64,000 nucleotides of DNA. Origin: Povalibacter uvarum. Its GTDB lineage: Bacteria > Pseudomonadota > Gammaproteobacteria > Steroidobacterales > Steroidobacteraceae. The notes below the pieces were generated by a model. It saw only the letters and a program-made list of their open reading frames with translations. It was not told the DNA's origin and made no database searches. Each line of letters opens with the position of its first letter. Within the stretch, counting starts at the first letter, position 1. Positions 53,608 through 62,012 of this stretch are shown here, piece after piece. The stretch is taken from assembly GCF_014202975.1 (NCBI RefSeq), contig NZ_JACHHZ010000003.1, forward strand, positions 186,001 to 250,000. The letters run 5' to 3'. The translations under genes and the position numbers were made by a program.

Positions 53608-54306
53608 TCAGAAGAAGATCGACAAACCGAGATGCGCTTCCAGATTATTGACGATCTTTTTCTTGCCCAGCAGGTCGGTGTCGTAGACATGGTCCCGCAC
53701 ATCGAAATGCACGGCGATCCAGTCGGACGGCAGGATTCTGTAGCCGAAACCGCCGCTGACCGTAAATGCGTCATCACCTGCAAAGCGCGTGCTCCCGATG
53801 CCTGCGACCAGATAGAAGGCCGAGTTGTAAGCCCGATTCTTGCCGATGAAGACTTCGCCGGGCAAAGCGTTCCATCCTGCCGACAGTGCGTAGTAGGTGT
53901 AGTCGCGTTCGCTGTCCGTGAGGATCTCGGCTGCACCCGACAAAGTCTCGTAACTCGTGCGTCCCGCGCGTGACTGGCCGGCAGTGGCTTCCAGGAAGAA
54001 GTCCTCGGTCAGGTGATACGCGAAGCGGGCGCCGTACACCGCGTGACTCTCGAAGTCTTCGATGCTGAGAATGCCGCCGTAGAGACCGACTTCGAAGTCC
54101 TCGGTGTCGATCTGCGCACGCCGGATTTCGCGACGCTCGATCTGGGGATCGATGATCGGTTGTTCCGACGACGGACCGGTCTGCGCCTGCGGCGCAGCGA
54201 CAGCTTCGGGCGCGGCATCGCCGCCGCGGCCGAACCACGCGCAGCCGGGCAGAACGCTCGCGAGCGCCAGCGTCAGAAAAAGAAGGCGAAGCCGATGTAC
54301 TTCCAT
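53608..54306 (-). CDS. Outer-membrane beta-barrel domain lipoprotein
   Basis: A 232-residue protein with a lipoprotein signal (LPGC at 19-22), an Ala/Gln-rich linker and an eight-strand-type barrel from about 70. Strands include FEVGLYGGILSIEDFE and GFGYRILPSDWIAVHFDVRDH, and the end is LEAHLGLSIFF with terminal Phe. The start overlaps the end of the SH3-barrel gene by 34 bases. It resembles that neighbour in its barrel half (terminal FF, EVDEW/DHVYD positions), so the two may be paralogues. Confidence 0.85.
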   Translation of the reverse strand: MEVHRLRLLFLTLALASVLPGCAWFGRGGDAAPEAVAAPQAQTGPSSEQPIIDPQIERREIRRAQIDTEDFEVGLYGGILSIEDFESHAVYGARFAYHLTEDFFLEATAGQSRAGRTSYETLSGAAEILTDSERDYTYYALSAGWNALPGEVFIGKNRAYNSAFYLVAGIGSTRFAGDDAFTVSGGFGYRILPSDWIAVHFDVRDHVYDTDLLGKKKIVNNLEAHLGLSIFF

Positions 54307-55016
54307 TCGTCCACTTCCTCGTTATCGTCGCGGCTCGTGAAGATGATGTCCTTGCGGTATTCCGAGCGCAGCATGAAACGGCGCGTGAGATAGAACTGCA
54401 CGCCGCCGCCGACATAACCGATCTGGTCAGTGCGGTCCTCCGCCTGAACCAGCGTCGATTTGGGTTCAACATGAAGCACGCCCGTCCCGAGCGTGAAGTA
54501 AGGAGACACACGCCACTCGGGCACGAACACGTGCATCAGGCCGAGCGTGGCGCTGTAGCCGTTCGAGAATTCGCCGAGGATGTGGTTGACCGTGAGCTCG
54601 ATCGAGAGGTTGTCGCTGAATGCGTAACCGCCGAAAGCCGAGATCAGGCTGGCGCCGCTGTAGTCGCCCGCCATGACGCCGCCCTGCCAGCGGCGACTCA
54701 TATAGTTCTCCCGCGCCGGCTCCTGCAGATCGAGCGGTTCACCGGTGGGTTCGAGCGTCGCGATCATCTGCTCGCGCATGACCCAACCCTCGACGCCGCG
54801 TGATGTCCGGACCATGAACCAGTCCGTGCGACGCTTGACGATCTCCACTTCCTGGCCGCGCTCGGCGACGTGGAAAATGGGATAGCCGCGACCCGGACCC
54901 GTGTGCAGCTCGATGAACGGGTCGGCGATCAGGATCTTCGGGAGTGCCTCGTCTGCCTGCGCGACTGCTGCAAGAAACAGGACCGGAAGAATGAGCAGGC
55001 GCAACAGGCGGGGCAT
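54273..55016 (-). CDS. SH3-domain plus outer-membrane barrel protein
   Basis: The start at 55016 (MPRLLRLLILPVLFLAAVAQA) gives a signal peptide cut after AQA at 21. A bacterial SH3 domain covers about 28-95 (IELHTGPGRGYPIFHVAERG, WFMVRTSRGVEGWV). An eight-strand-type barrel follows from about 120 to the aromatic end YIGFAFFF. SH3 domains often bind peptidoglycan or protein ligands. The ATG overlaps the stop of the HZS-alpha-like gene, coupling translation to it. Confidence 0.87.
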   Translation of the reverse strand: MPRLLRLLILPVLFLAAVAQADEALPKILIADPFIELHTGPGRGYPIFHVAERGQEVEIVKRRTDWFMVRTSRGVEGWVMREQMIATLEPTGEPLDLQEPARENYMSRRWQGGVMAGDYSGASLISAFGGYAFSDNLSIELTVNHILGEFSNGYSATLGLMHVFVPEWRVSPYFTLGTGVLHVEPKSTLVQAEDRTDQIGYVGGGVQFYLTRRFMLRSEYRKDIIFTSRDDNEEVDEWKYIGFAFFF

Positions 55017-57835
55017 CAATCCTCCGGAGCGGCAAACGGATCGTTGTAGTACTGAGCGCCGATGTCGAGCCATTCGGACAGCAAGCGTAACTCACTTGGT
55101 GACATAAAGTCTTGATGGGTCGGCGTCCCCAAGGCGCTGAAGAAGCGTGTGGACGCACGGGCGCCACCTGCACTCATCGACGGATTCACAGTCACCGGCT
55201 CGAGGATCGGCAGGTTGGTCACGGGATCGATCCCTGTCTGGACCAGCCGCTCGACCAGGGCACCGCCGACGAGCTCCAACTCCGTATCGTTGAACAGCAG
55301 TTCGCGATACGACTTGAAGTGATCGGCCTCGTCATCCGACGGACCGTCGCTCAGGTCGAGCTGGCCGGCCGGAACCATGGCTGCCGCGGCTGCGTCGGCC
55401 AGCGAGTGACAGCTGTTGCACTTGTGATTGATGACGACACCGGCGCCATCGACGTCGGGCACGCCGTCTTCATCGGCATCGACGAAGCGGTCGACGCCCC
55501 ACAGCGGATGAATGTGCCGCTCGTAGTTGATCGTCGTGCGACAGAGGCTGTTCCAGTTGGTCGTGCACTGCAGCGCCGTCGGCAGCGTAGTCGCGAGGGG
55601 TTCGCCTTCGCATGTGTGACGCTGCGTCGGATCGGCAGGATTCGACGGCACGTTCGTGCTGGTGCTGTAGCACATGCTGATCTTGCCCGGCGTGGTCATC
55701 GGGTCGAAGGTCGGCTGCCAGTAATCGTCGAATGCGATGTCGACGCTCGGGAAGCAAGCCTGCGTCGGGCCGCACATCGCGCGGCTGCGAGCCGTGGCCA
55801 TCGTTTCGCCCGCATCGAACGCAGCGAGTGCCGGGTTCGTGCCGGGGAACGTGGCGCCTGTCGACGCTGCACCCGGGTTCGCGCTGTTCGTGAGGCCTTT
55901 GCGCCCGTGAACGGTCGGCGTCGCTGGAGGCGTGGCGGCCGGGTTGTGGCAGCCATTGCACTCGAGCGTTTCGCCCGGCATGACCTGCATCCAGTTCGAG
56001 TGACGCGCACCGAGCGCTCCACCCAGGCGACGGCCGTTCGCATCGAGCACGCTGACAGCGAACGCGACGTTGGCCGGGACTTTCACTTTGACCGAACCAT
56101 CCGGCTCGATCGGCGCATAACCGAGGATCTCGCGCATGCCGAAGCGGCGACCGCTGGCGCCGAACGCGGTGTTAGGAACGTCGCGCGTGTCTTCATCCGG
56201 CTGCGATACGACCTTTTCGAGCCGCAGGAAGCGGGCAGGGCGATTCGCATATGCCGCGTTGCCCGGATTGCTCACGGCCGCGAGGCCGCCAGGAACACCG
56301 GGGACAGCGATCGTGCCGTCCATGTCATACACGCTGCGGATGTGCAGGATGCCCACGCCTTCGGCGAGGAGATCAGCGGGATAGTCGACGCCAGCGGTGC
56401 GATTCAGGATCACGGGCGGCAGCGCACGGGCCGAGCCAGCGACCACTTCCGTATAGATGAATCCTTCCTGGGGCGCGACGATCGGCTTCTGCGTGTTGTC
56501 GCGCACGTCATAGATGTAGATGCCGTAGAGCGGCGGCGCGTCTTCGATCAACGGGTCGTTGTTCTGGAAGCGCTCCAGGCGCGCTGACGTGCAAGGCACG
56601 ATGCGGCCTTCTTCGAGCAGGCGGCACTGCGACCAGCTCACGAGCAGACGGTTCGTGCCGTCGAACAGCGGCGAAGCCGAGCGATAGCGACCGCCCGGCG
56701 ACGGGCCCGGAATCGTGCGGACGTCGGTCGGCAGCGCGCGAGTCTGCGCAGGACCCGTCAGTCCGGCATTCGCAGGCGTCGAGCCGCGAGTGTTGTCGAC
56801 GTAGTTCGCCGTATCGATGAGCACCAGGTCGCCGCCTTCCTGCGTGCCTTCGAACGGACGGACCAGCGAGAGCGTGCGGTTGTCCGCCATCGCGCGCGCC
56901 TGGAGGAACTGGATCACCGACGGCTGATTGGTCGTCGGATCGACCGTGCCGGTCGAGTGGCTGTGCGCGCCGTACAGGAGCTGGCGATCGCTGCCGTCAG
57001 GATTGACGGCGTACAGATCCATCTGGCTGCCGGCGAGCGCCTGTTCCCAATGCGTGTACAGGATGCGCCCGTCATTCATGACGGCCGGATCGAGATCGTG
57101 GCTCTGGTTGAACGTGATCTGGTTGATGTTCGCGCCGTCGGCGTCCATCACGTGCAGCGTGAACGCCGGCTGCTCTTCGCCCGCTTCGACCTGTGCGGCG
57201 AACTGCGGCTTGTTCTCGTCGAGCAGGATCGCGCGCGACTGACGCTGACGCGTCGAGGTGAACACGATACGACCGTCCGGCAGGTAGTGCGGCATGATGT
57301 CGTGGCCTTCTTCGGCCGTCGTGTCCGACGTGATGATGCGCCGCAGCTCTTTCAGCTTCGTGTCGTATTCCCAGATGTTCCAGGTCGGCTGGTCTTCCTC
57401 GTCCGCGTCCTCGATGAACTGCGCGCGCATCGAGAAGATGACCTTCGTGCCGTCGTAGTTGACGTCGACGTCGCGGATGTCGCCGAGGCCTTCGGTCTCA
57501 GCGGACGTCAGATTGATTTCGGGCGAAGAGGGCGACGCCTGATCGCGCATGTAGAGATCGGCGCCGATCTCGAAGCGGATCGGGAGGCGCGCGTCGTTCT
57601 CTTCGATATTGCCGTTTTCGTCAGGCTGCGGGACCGGACGCTTGACGTAGAACACCGGGAACTCGAGCGTCACCGGATCGCCGTTCTGGCCGTGGCCGAT
57701 CGTGACGTCGTCGCCGCCGCTTCCACTGCTGCAAGCTGTCAGCACGGTCGCGACAACGGCAGCCAGCAGCGCGGCCGCGCCGCGCCGAAGTGAACCGCTT
57801 GCGTGCGATGCTTCAGTCATTGCCTCAAAACTCAT
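55016..57835 (-). CDS. Di-haem PD40/HZS-alpha-like lipoprotein
   Basis: First gene of the seven-gene envelope operon. I take ATG 57835 (MSFEAMTEASH); ATGs at 57856 and 57820 are alternatives. The roughly 940-residue product has a lipobox (LTACSSG), then a TolB/PD40-like propeller (VDVNYDGTKVIFSMRAQ, MPHYLPDGRIVFTS, DPAVMNDGRILYTHWEQ). A C-terminal cytochrome-like part has two c-haem motifs, CNGCH at 626-630 and CNSCH at 806-810. The layout resembles the hydrazine-synthase alpha fold family, but nothing here suggests anammox chemistry. It is probably a surface or periplasmic haem protein of unknown substrate. Confidence 0.85.
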   Translation of the reverse strand: MSFEAMTEASHASGSLRRGAAALLAAVVATVLTACSSGSGGDDVTIGHGQNGDPVTLEFPVFYVKRPVPQPDENGNIEENDARLPIRFEIGADLYMRDQASPSSPEINLTSAETEGLGDIRDVDVNYDGTKVIFSMRAQFIEDADEEDQPTWNIWEYDTKLKELRRIITSDTTAEEGHDIMPHYLPDGRIVFTSTRQRQSRAILLDENKPQFAAQVEAGEEQPAFTLHVMDADGANINQITFNQSHDLDPAVMNDGRILYTHWEQALAGSQMDLYAVNPDGSDRQLLYGAHSHSTGTVDPTTNQPSVIQFLQARAMADNRTLSLVRPFEGTQEGGDLVLIDTANYVDNTRGSTPANAGLTGPAQTRALPTDVRTIPGPSPGGRYRSASPLFDGTNRLLVSWSQCRLLEEGRIVPCTSARLERFQNNDPLIEDAPPLYGIYIYDVRDNTQKPIVAPQEGFIYTEVVAGSARALPPVILNRTAGVDYPADLLAEGVGILHIRSVYDMDGTIAVPGVPGGLAAVSNPGNAAYANRPARFLRLEKVVSQPDEDTRDVPNTAFGASGRRFGMREILGYAPIEPDGSVKVKVPANVAFAVSVLDANGRRLGGALGARHSNWMQVMPGETLECNGCHNPAATPPATPTVHGRKGLTNSANPGAASTGATFPGTNPALAAFDAGETMATARSRAMCGPTQACFPSVDIAFDDYWQPTFDPMTTPGKISMCYSTSTNVPSNPADPTQRHTCEGEPLATTLPTALQCTTNWNSLCRTTINYERHIHPLWGVDRFVDADEDGVPDVDGAGVVINHKCNSCHSLADAAAAAMVPAGQLDLSDGPSDDEADHFKSYRELLFNDTELELVGGALVERLVQTGIDPVTNLPILEPVTVNPSMSAGGARASTRFFSALGTPTHQDFMSPSELRLLSEWLDIGAQYYNDPFAAPED

Positions 57836-58277
57836 TGGGCGTACCCCGCAATTCATCGAATCGTCCTTGGCCAGTAGGTTCTTTGGATTGCGGCGGTGGT
57901 GGTGAGAACAGCCGCAATCATCAACGCGACATATTCCGACGATCCGTTAACCGATTCACAGAAGGGATGCGGCATCGCCCGAATTGAAAAGCTTTCCGAC
58001 ACTGCAAGCATTCATTGCGTGACGTCGCTCACATTCGCACGTGTCATCGCAAAGGTTGAATGCGCCTCGAGCCGATTAACCAGGCGCGAGCGGATGCATT
58101 GTGGGTGGCGAGCCTACACGCGCGCGCGAAGCCCCCGGTACTGTCTCTGCCCCGCGACGTCTTGGCGTTGAGACAGTTACTTACGGTGTTTGACGGTGGA
58201 TATAGTCCGCGCGCATGTCGGGGGACGGCCGACTTCTTGAGAGCAACGAGTCACTAATCAGGATCTGGCAAACGATC
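57836..58277. promoter_or_regulatory. Divergent promoter region between the two haem-protein operons
   Basis: This 442-base gap separates the two divergent operons. It is AT-richer than its surroundings at 57900-58030, where no credible gene is seen. Near the plus-strand genes, TTACTT at 58178-58183 and TATAGT at 58202-58207 could be a weak -35/-10 pair with 18-base spacing. The length is enough for separate promoters and a regulator site; I found no strong palindrome. Confidence 0.4.
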
Positions 58278-59489
58278 ATGAACGCAACTCAGTGTGTGGA
58301 TCGCAACGCGACGAAGCGCGGGCGTGCAACGCTCGCGAAAGCAGTCGCCTTCGCGCTCACTTTCGCATCGCTCATCGGTGTGCAGCACGAAGCTGCCGCG
58401 GGTGATCGCGAACAAGCGAAACGTATGTACGACCGCCTCACGGGCACACCGCCATCGCCGGCGCTGCTCGACACGCTCACGCAGCGCGTGACGAACGAGG
58501 GGCCCGTCGCAACGGCCATGTACATCATGGACAACACCCAGCCGCACTCGAGCCCGTTCTACAGCGTGACGCTGAAGAACTTCGCCACCCCGTGGACGAA
58601 TCGCGATCAGACAGTGTTCGCAGCACTGAATGACTACACCGCGACTGTCATCGGCATGGTGCGCGACAACAAGGACTTCCGCGGCGTGCTCTCCGACGAC
58701 ATTCTTTATGTGGGCACCGGCACGTACTCGACGACCGACAACAACATGTACGCGAACATGGAGGCGAACAACGCTGACCTCCGTGTCGTGCTGCAGGAGC
58801 GCCAGCAGTCATCGCTGAACGGCCTGCCTACCACCGCGACCGCCGGCGTGATGACCTCACGCGCGGGCGCCGAAGCGTTTTTCATCGACGGCACGAACCG
58901 CGCGATGTTCCGCTTCACGATGATGAATCACCTCTGCCGTGACATGGAGCAGATCCATGACACGACACGTCCGCCGGATCGCATCCGCCAGGACGTGACG
59001 CGCAGCCCGGGCGGCGACAGCAGCGTCTTCCTCAACAACTGCGTCGGCTGCCACAACGTCATGGATTCGATGGCGCAGGCCTTCGCTTACTACGACTTCG
59101 ATGAAAGCGTCAGCCGGCTCGTCTACACGCCGGGCCAGGTCCAGCCGAAGTACCTGATCAATTCAGACAACTTCAAGCCGGGCTACGTGACGCCGAACGA
59201 CTCGTGGGAAAACCGCATGCGCCTGCCGGGTCAGAACACGCTGATCGGCTGGGCCGGGAGCCTCCCGGGTCGCGGCGAAGGCGCGAAGAGCATGGGCACG
59301 GAGCTCGCCTCCAGCGAAGCCTTCGCCCAGTGCCAGGTCGAGAAGGTCTTCCGCACGGTCTGCTTCCGCTCTCCGGTCGACGGGGCTGACCGCTCCAAGC
59401 GCGATCAGATCGTCGCCGCGTTCAAGGGCAATGGCTACAACATGAAGACAGTGTTCGCGGAAACCGCCGCGTACTGCGCCGGGAATTAA
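58278..59489 (+). CDS. Exported mono-haem CxxCH protein, unknown function
   Basis: The start at 58278 (MNATQCVDRNATKRGRATLAK) gives a 403-residue product with a signal peptide cut after AAA near 40. A helical domain follows, then a single c-haem motif, CVGCH at 255-259, within SVFLNNCVGCHNVMDSMAQAF. The latter resembles haem-binding parts of DUF1585/DUF1592-type proteins. Later cysteines (QCQVEKVFRTVCFR, AYCAGN) may form disulphides. It leads a three-gene operon with the LamG and DUF1501-like genes. No catalytic role is recognised. Confidence 0.8.
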   Translation: MNATQCVDRNATKRGRATLAKAVAFALTFASLIGVQHEAAAGDREQAKRMYDRLTGTPPSPALLDTLTQRVTNEGPVATAMYIMDNTQPHSSPFYSVTLKNFATPWTNRDQTVFAALNDYTATVIGMVRDNKDFRGVLSDDILYVGTGTYSTTDNNMYANMEANNADLRVVLQERQQSSLNGLPTTATAGVMTSRAGAEAFFIDGTNRAMFRFTMMNHLCRDMEQIHDTTRPPDRIRQDVTRSPGGDSSVFLNNCVGCHNVMDSMAQAFAYYDFDESVSRLVYTPGQVQPKYLINSDNFKPGYVTPNDSWENRMRLPGQNTLIGWAGSLPGRGEGAKSMGTELASSEAFAQCQVEKVFRTVCFRSPVDGADRSKRDQIVAAFKGNGYNMKTVFAETAAYCAGN

Positions 59490-59501
59490 GGAGCGATGAG
59501 C

Positions 59502-61976
59502 ATGAAGCGCGTTTTTAATACCGGCCTCGTCCGCTTCGCGGCGATCGCACTGCTCGGCGCATTTGCGCTCGGCGGTTGCAGCAGCGGCGCCGACACCGAA
59601 CAGAACCCCGTGACCGACGGTCCGGGTTCGGGCCCCAACTACAACGGTCCGCCGCCGGCGACCGATGACATCCAGGCTTTCCGTATCGAGTTCTGGGAGA
59701 ACATCCGCGGCACGAACCGCTGCGGCAACTGCCATACCGCGAACGGCCAGGCCCCGAGCTTCGCGCGCTCCGATGACGTCAACGCCGCCTACCAGGCAGC
59801 TCAGGCGATCGTCGATCGCACCACGCCGTCGCAGTCGCCTCTCGTATTGAAGGTGGCCGGCGGTCACAACTGCTGGCTCGCCGACGCGGGCTCGTGCGCC
59901 ACGATTCTCACGCGCTGGATCACCGACTGGGTCGGCGCAACGGAAGGCGGCGGCAAGCAGATCGAGCTCGTTCCGCCGACGCCGAAGGATCCGGGCAGCA
60001 GCCGCCGGTTCCCGGCCAACGCCGCGGACGCCGGCTTCGGCCCGCTCCATGCGGTCCTGGTTCAGCACTGCGGCAACTGCCACACGTCTGAATCCGCAAC
60101 GAAGCAGCAGCCGTACTTCGCCTCGTCGAACATCGAAGAGGCGTACATCGCCGCGATGCCGAAGATCAACCTCGATCGTCCGGCGGACTCGCGCTTCGTG
60201 ATCCGCCTCGGCCGCGAGTCGCACAACTGCTGGGCCAGCGGCGGCTCGTGCCAGGACAACGCGAACACCGTGCAGGCGCTCATCCAGCAGATGGCGAATG
60301 CTGTGCAGCCCGCGCCGATCGATCCGAACCTCATCCTGAGCAAGGCGCTCACGTTGTACGAAGGCACGATCGCTGCCGGCGGCAACCGCTATGACAACAA
60401 CGTCATCGCGATGTACGAGTTCAAGACCGGCTCGGGCAGCACCGTGTTCGACACCAGCGGTGTCGATCCCGCGGCCGACCTGACGCTCGCCGGTACCCGC
60501 GGCACCGACTTCGACTGGGTCGGCGGCTGGGGTGTCGTCTTCAAGTCGCCGATGGCGAAGGCCCAGGCCTCCACGACGACGAGCCGCAAGTTCCACCAGC
60601 TCATCAACGCGACGGGCGAGTACTCGATCGAAGCGTGGGTGATCCCGGGCAACGTGACCCAGGAAGATGCGCGCATCGTGACTTACTCGGGCAGCACGAC
60701 GTCCCGTAACTTCACGATGGGCCAGACGCTCTATAACTACGACTTCTACGCCCGCAGCACGGCCACCGGTGCGAACGGCACCCCGCAGCTGTCGACGGAC
60801 GACGCCGACGAGCGCCTGCAGGCAGCCCTGCAGCACGTCGTGCTGACGTTCGATCCGGTCGCGGGCCGCAAGATCTACGTGAACGGCGTGTTCACGGGCG
60901 ACAACGACGGCGCCGGCGGCGGTACGCTCGGCGACTGGGACAACAGCTTCGCCTTCGCGCTCGGCAACGAAGTCAGCAACAACCGTCCGTGGGCCGGTGT
61001 GCTCCGCCTCGTCGCGGTTCACAACCGCGTCCTGACGCCTGCGCAGATCACGCAGAACTTCGAAGCCGGCGTCGGCGAGAAGTACTTCCTGCTCTTCGGC
61101 ATCGAGCACATCACGAACATCCCGCGTTCGTACATCCTGTTTGAAGCCGCGCAGTACGACAGCTTCGGCTACCTCTTCACGAATCCGAAGTTCATCAGCC
61201 TCGACGCGAACGCCCGCCCGGGTGGCCTCGTGGTCAAGGGCATGCGCATCGGCGTGAATGCGGCTGAACCGCATGCGGGCCAGGCCTACCGCCTGCTCGA
61301 CACCACTGTGCCCGATGCGGGCTACGATCCGGCCGCCGGCCACACGCTGTCCGCAGTCGGCACGATCATCGGTCTCGAACGCGGCCCGGCGCAGGACGAG
61401 TTCTACCTCTGCTTCGATCAGCTCGGCAGCCGACAGAACGTCTGCTCGAACTTTGCCGAAGCCGTCCCCCCGACGCTCGTGAACAGCGATCGTCCGTCGG
61501 ACATCGGTGTGCGTACGTTCGACGGCATCAACGCCACGATGGCGGCGATGACCGGCGTCGATCCGAACACCGCCAGCGTGAAGGCAGCCTTCGACAGCGT
61601 CCGCCAGTCGCTGCCGGCAGTCGTCGACATCAACGCGTTCCTGTCCTCGCACCAGACGTCGATCGCGCAGCTCGCGATCACGTACTGCAGCGCGCTCGTC
61701 GACAACACTTCGGCCCGCAGCGCGTACTTCCCGGGCCTGAACTGGAGTGCCGACATCAGCGGCCAGCGTTCGCTGCTCATCAACCCGCTCGTGACCCGAG
61801 TGGTGGGCAACGCGGCAACGCAGCCGAACGCCGATACGGCGACGGAGCTGGATGCCCTGGTCACGAAGCTCTGCACGAGTGGCTCGTGCGGCAGCAACGC
61901 ATCGACGCGTACACCCACCGTCGCCAAGGCAGTCTGCGGCGCCGCCGTCGGCAACGCCGCGATGCTGGTCCGCTAA
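59502..61976 (+). CDS. LamG-domain lipoprotein with duplicated c-haem module
   Basis: AAGGAG at 59488-59493 favours the ATG at 59502 (8-base spacing) over 59496. The 824-residue product has a lipobox (LGGC, Cys26), then two repeats of one module: CGNCH at 74-78 with HNCW at 122, and CGNCH at 190-194 with HNCW at 241. Both repeats carry a GSC shortly after. A LamG/concanavalin-like domain lies at about 290-530 (IEAWVIPGN, VVLTFDPVAGRKIYVNGVF). A C-terminal region holds paired cysteines (LCTSGSCGS). It is probably on the cell surface, binding a ligand through LamG and carrying two haems. Confidence 0.85.
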   Translation: MKRVFNTGLVRFAAIALLGAFALGGCSSGADTEQNPVTDGPGSGPNYNGPPPATDDIQAFRIEFWENIRGTNRCGNCHTANGQAPSFARSDDVNAAYQAAQAIVDRTTPSQSPLVLKVAGGHNCWLADAGSCATILTRWITDWVGATEGGGKQIELVPPTPKDPGSSRRFPANAADAGFGPLHAVLVQHCGNCHTSESATKQQPYFASSNIEEAYIAAMPKINLDRPADSRFVIRLGRESHNCWASGGSCQDNANTVQALIQQMANAVQPAPIDPNLILSKALTLYEGTIAAGGNRYDNNVIAMYEFKTGSGSTVFDTSGVDPAADLTLAGTRGTDFDWVGGWGVVFKSPMAKAQASTTTSRKFHQLINATGEYSIEAWVIPGNVTQEDARIVTYSGSTTSRNFTMGQTLYNYDFYARSTATGANGTPQLSTDDADERLQAALQHVVLTFDPVAGRKIYVNGVFTGDNDGAGGGTLGDWDNSFAFALGNEVSNNRPWAGVLRLVAVHNRVLTPAQITQNFEAGVGEKYFLLFGIEHITNIPRSYILFEAAQYDSFGYLFTNPKFISLDANARPGGLVVKGMRIGVNAAEPHAGQAYRLLDTTVPDAGYDPAAGHTLSAVGTIIGLERGPAQDEFYLCFDQLGSRQNVCSNFAEAVPPTLVNSDRPSDIGVRTFDGINATMAAMTGVDPNTASVKAAFDSVRQSLPAVVDINAFLSSHQTSIAQLAITYCSALVDNTSARSAYFPGLNWSADISGQRSLLINPLVTRVVGNAATQPNADTATELDALVTKLCTSGSCGSNASTRTPTVAKAVCGAAVGNAAMLVR

Positions 61977-62012
61977 CCGAATCGAATGGAATGAAAGGTC
62001 GTTGAGGCAGCT

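Noticed and set aside
55016-57835. Hydrazine synthase alpha subunit (anammox enzyme)
   Set aside because: Only the fold and domain order resemble it; no beta/gamma subunits or other anammox genes are present.
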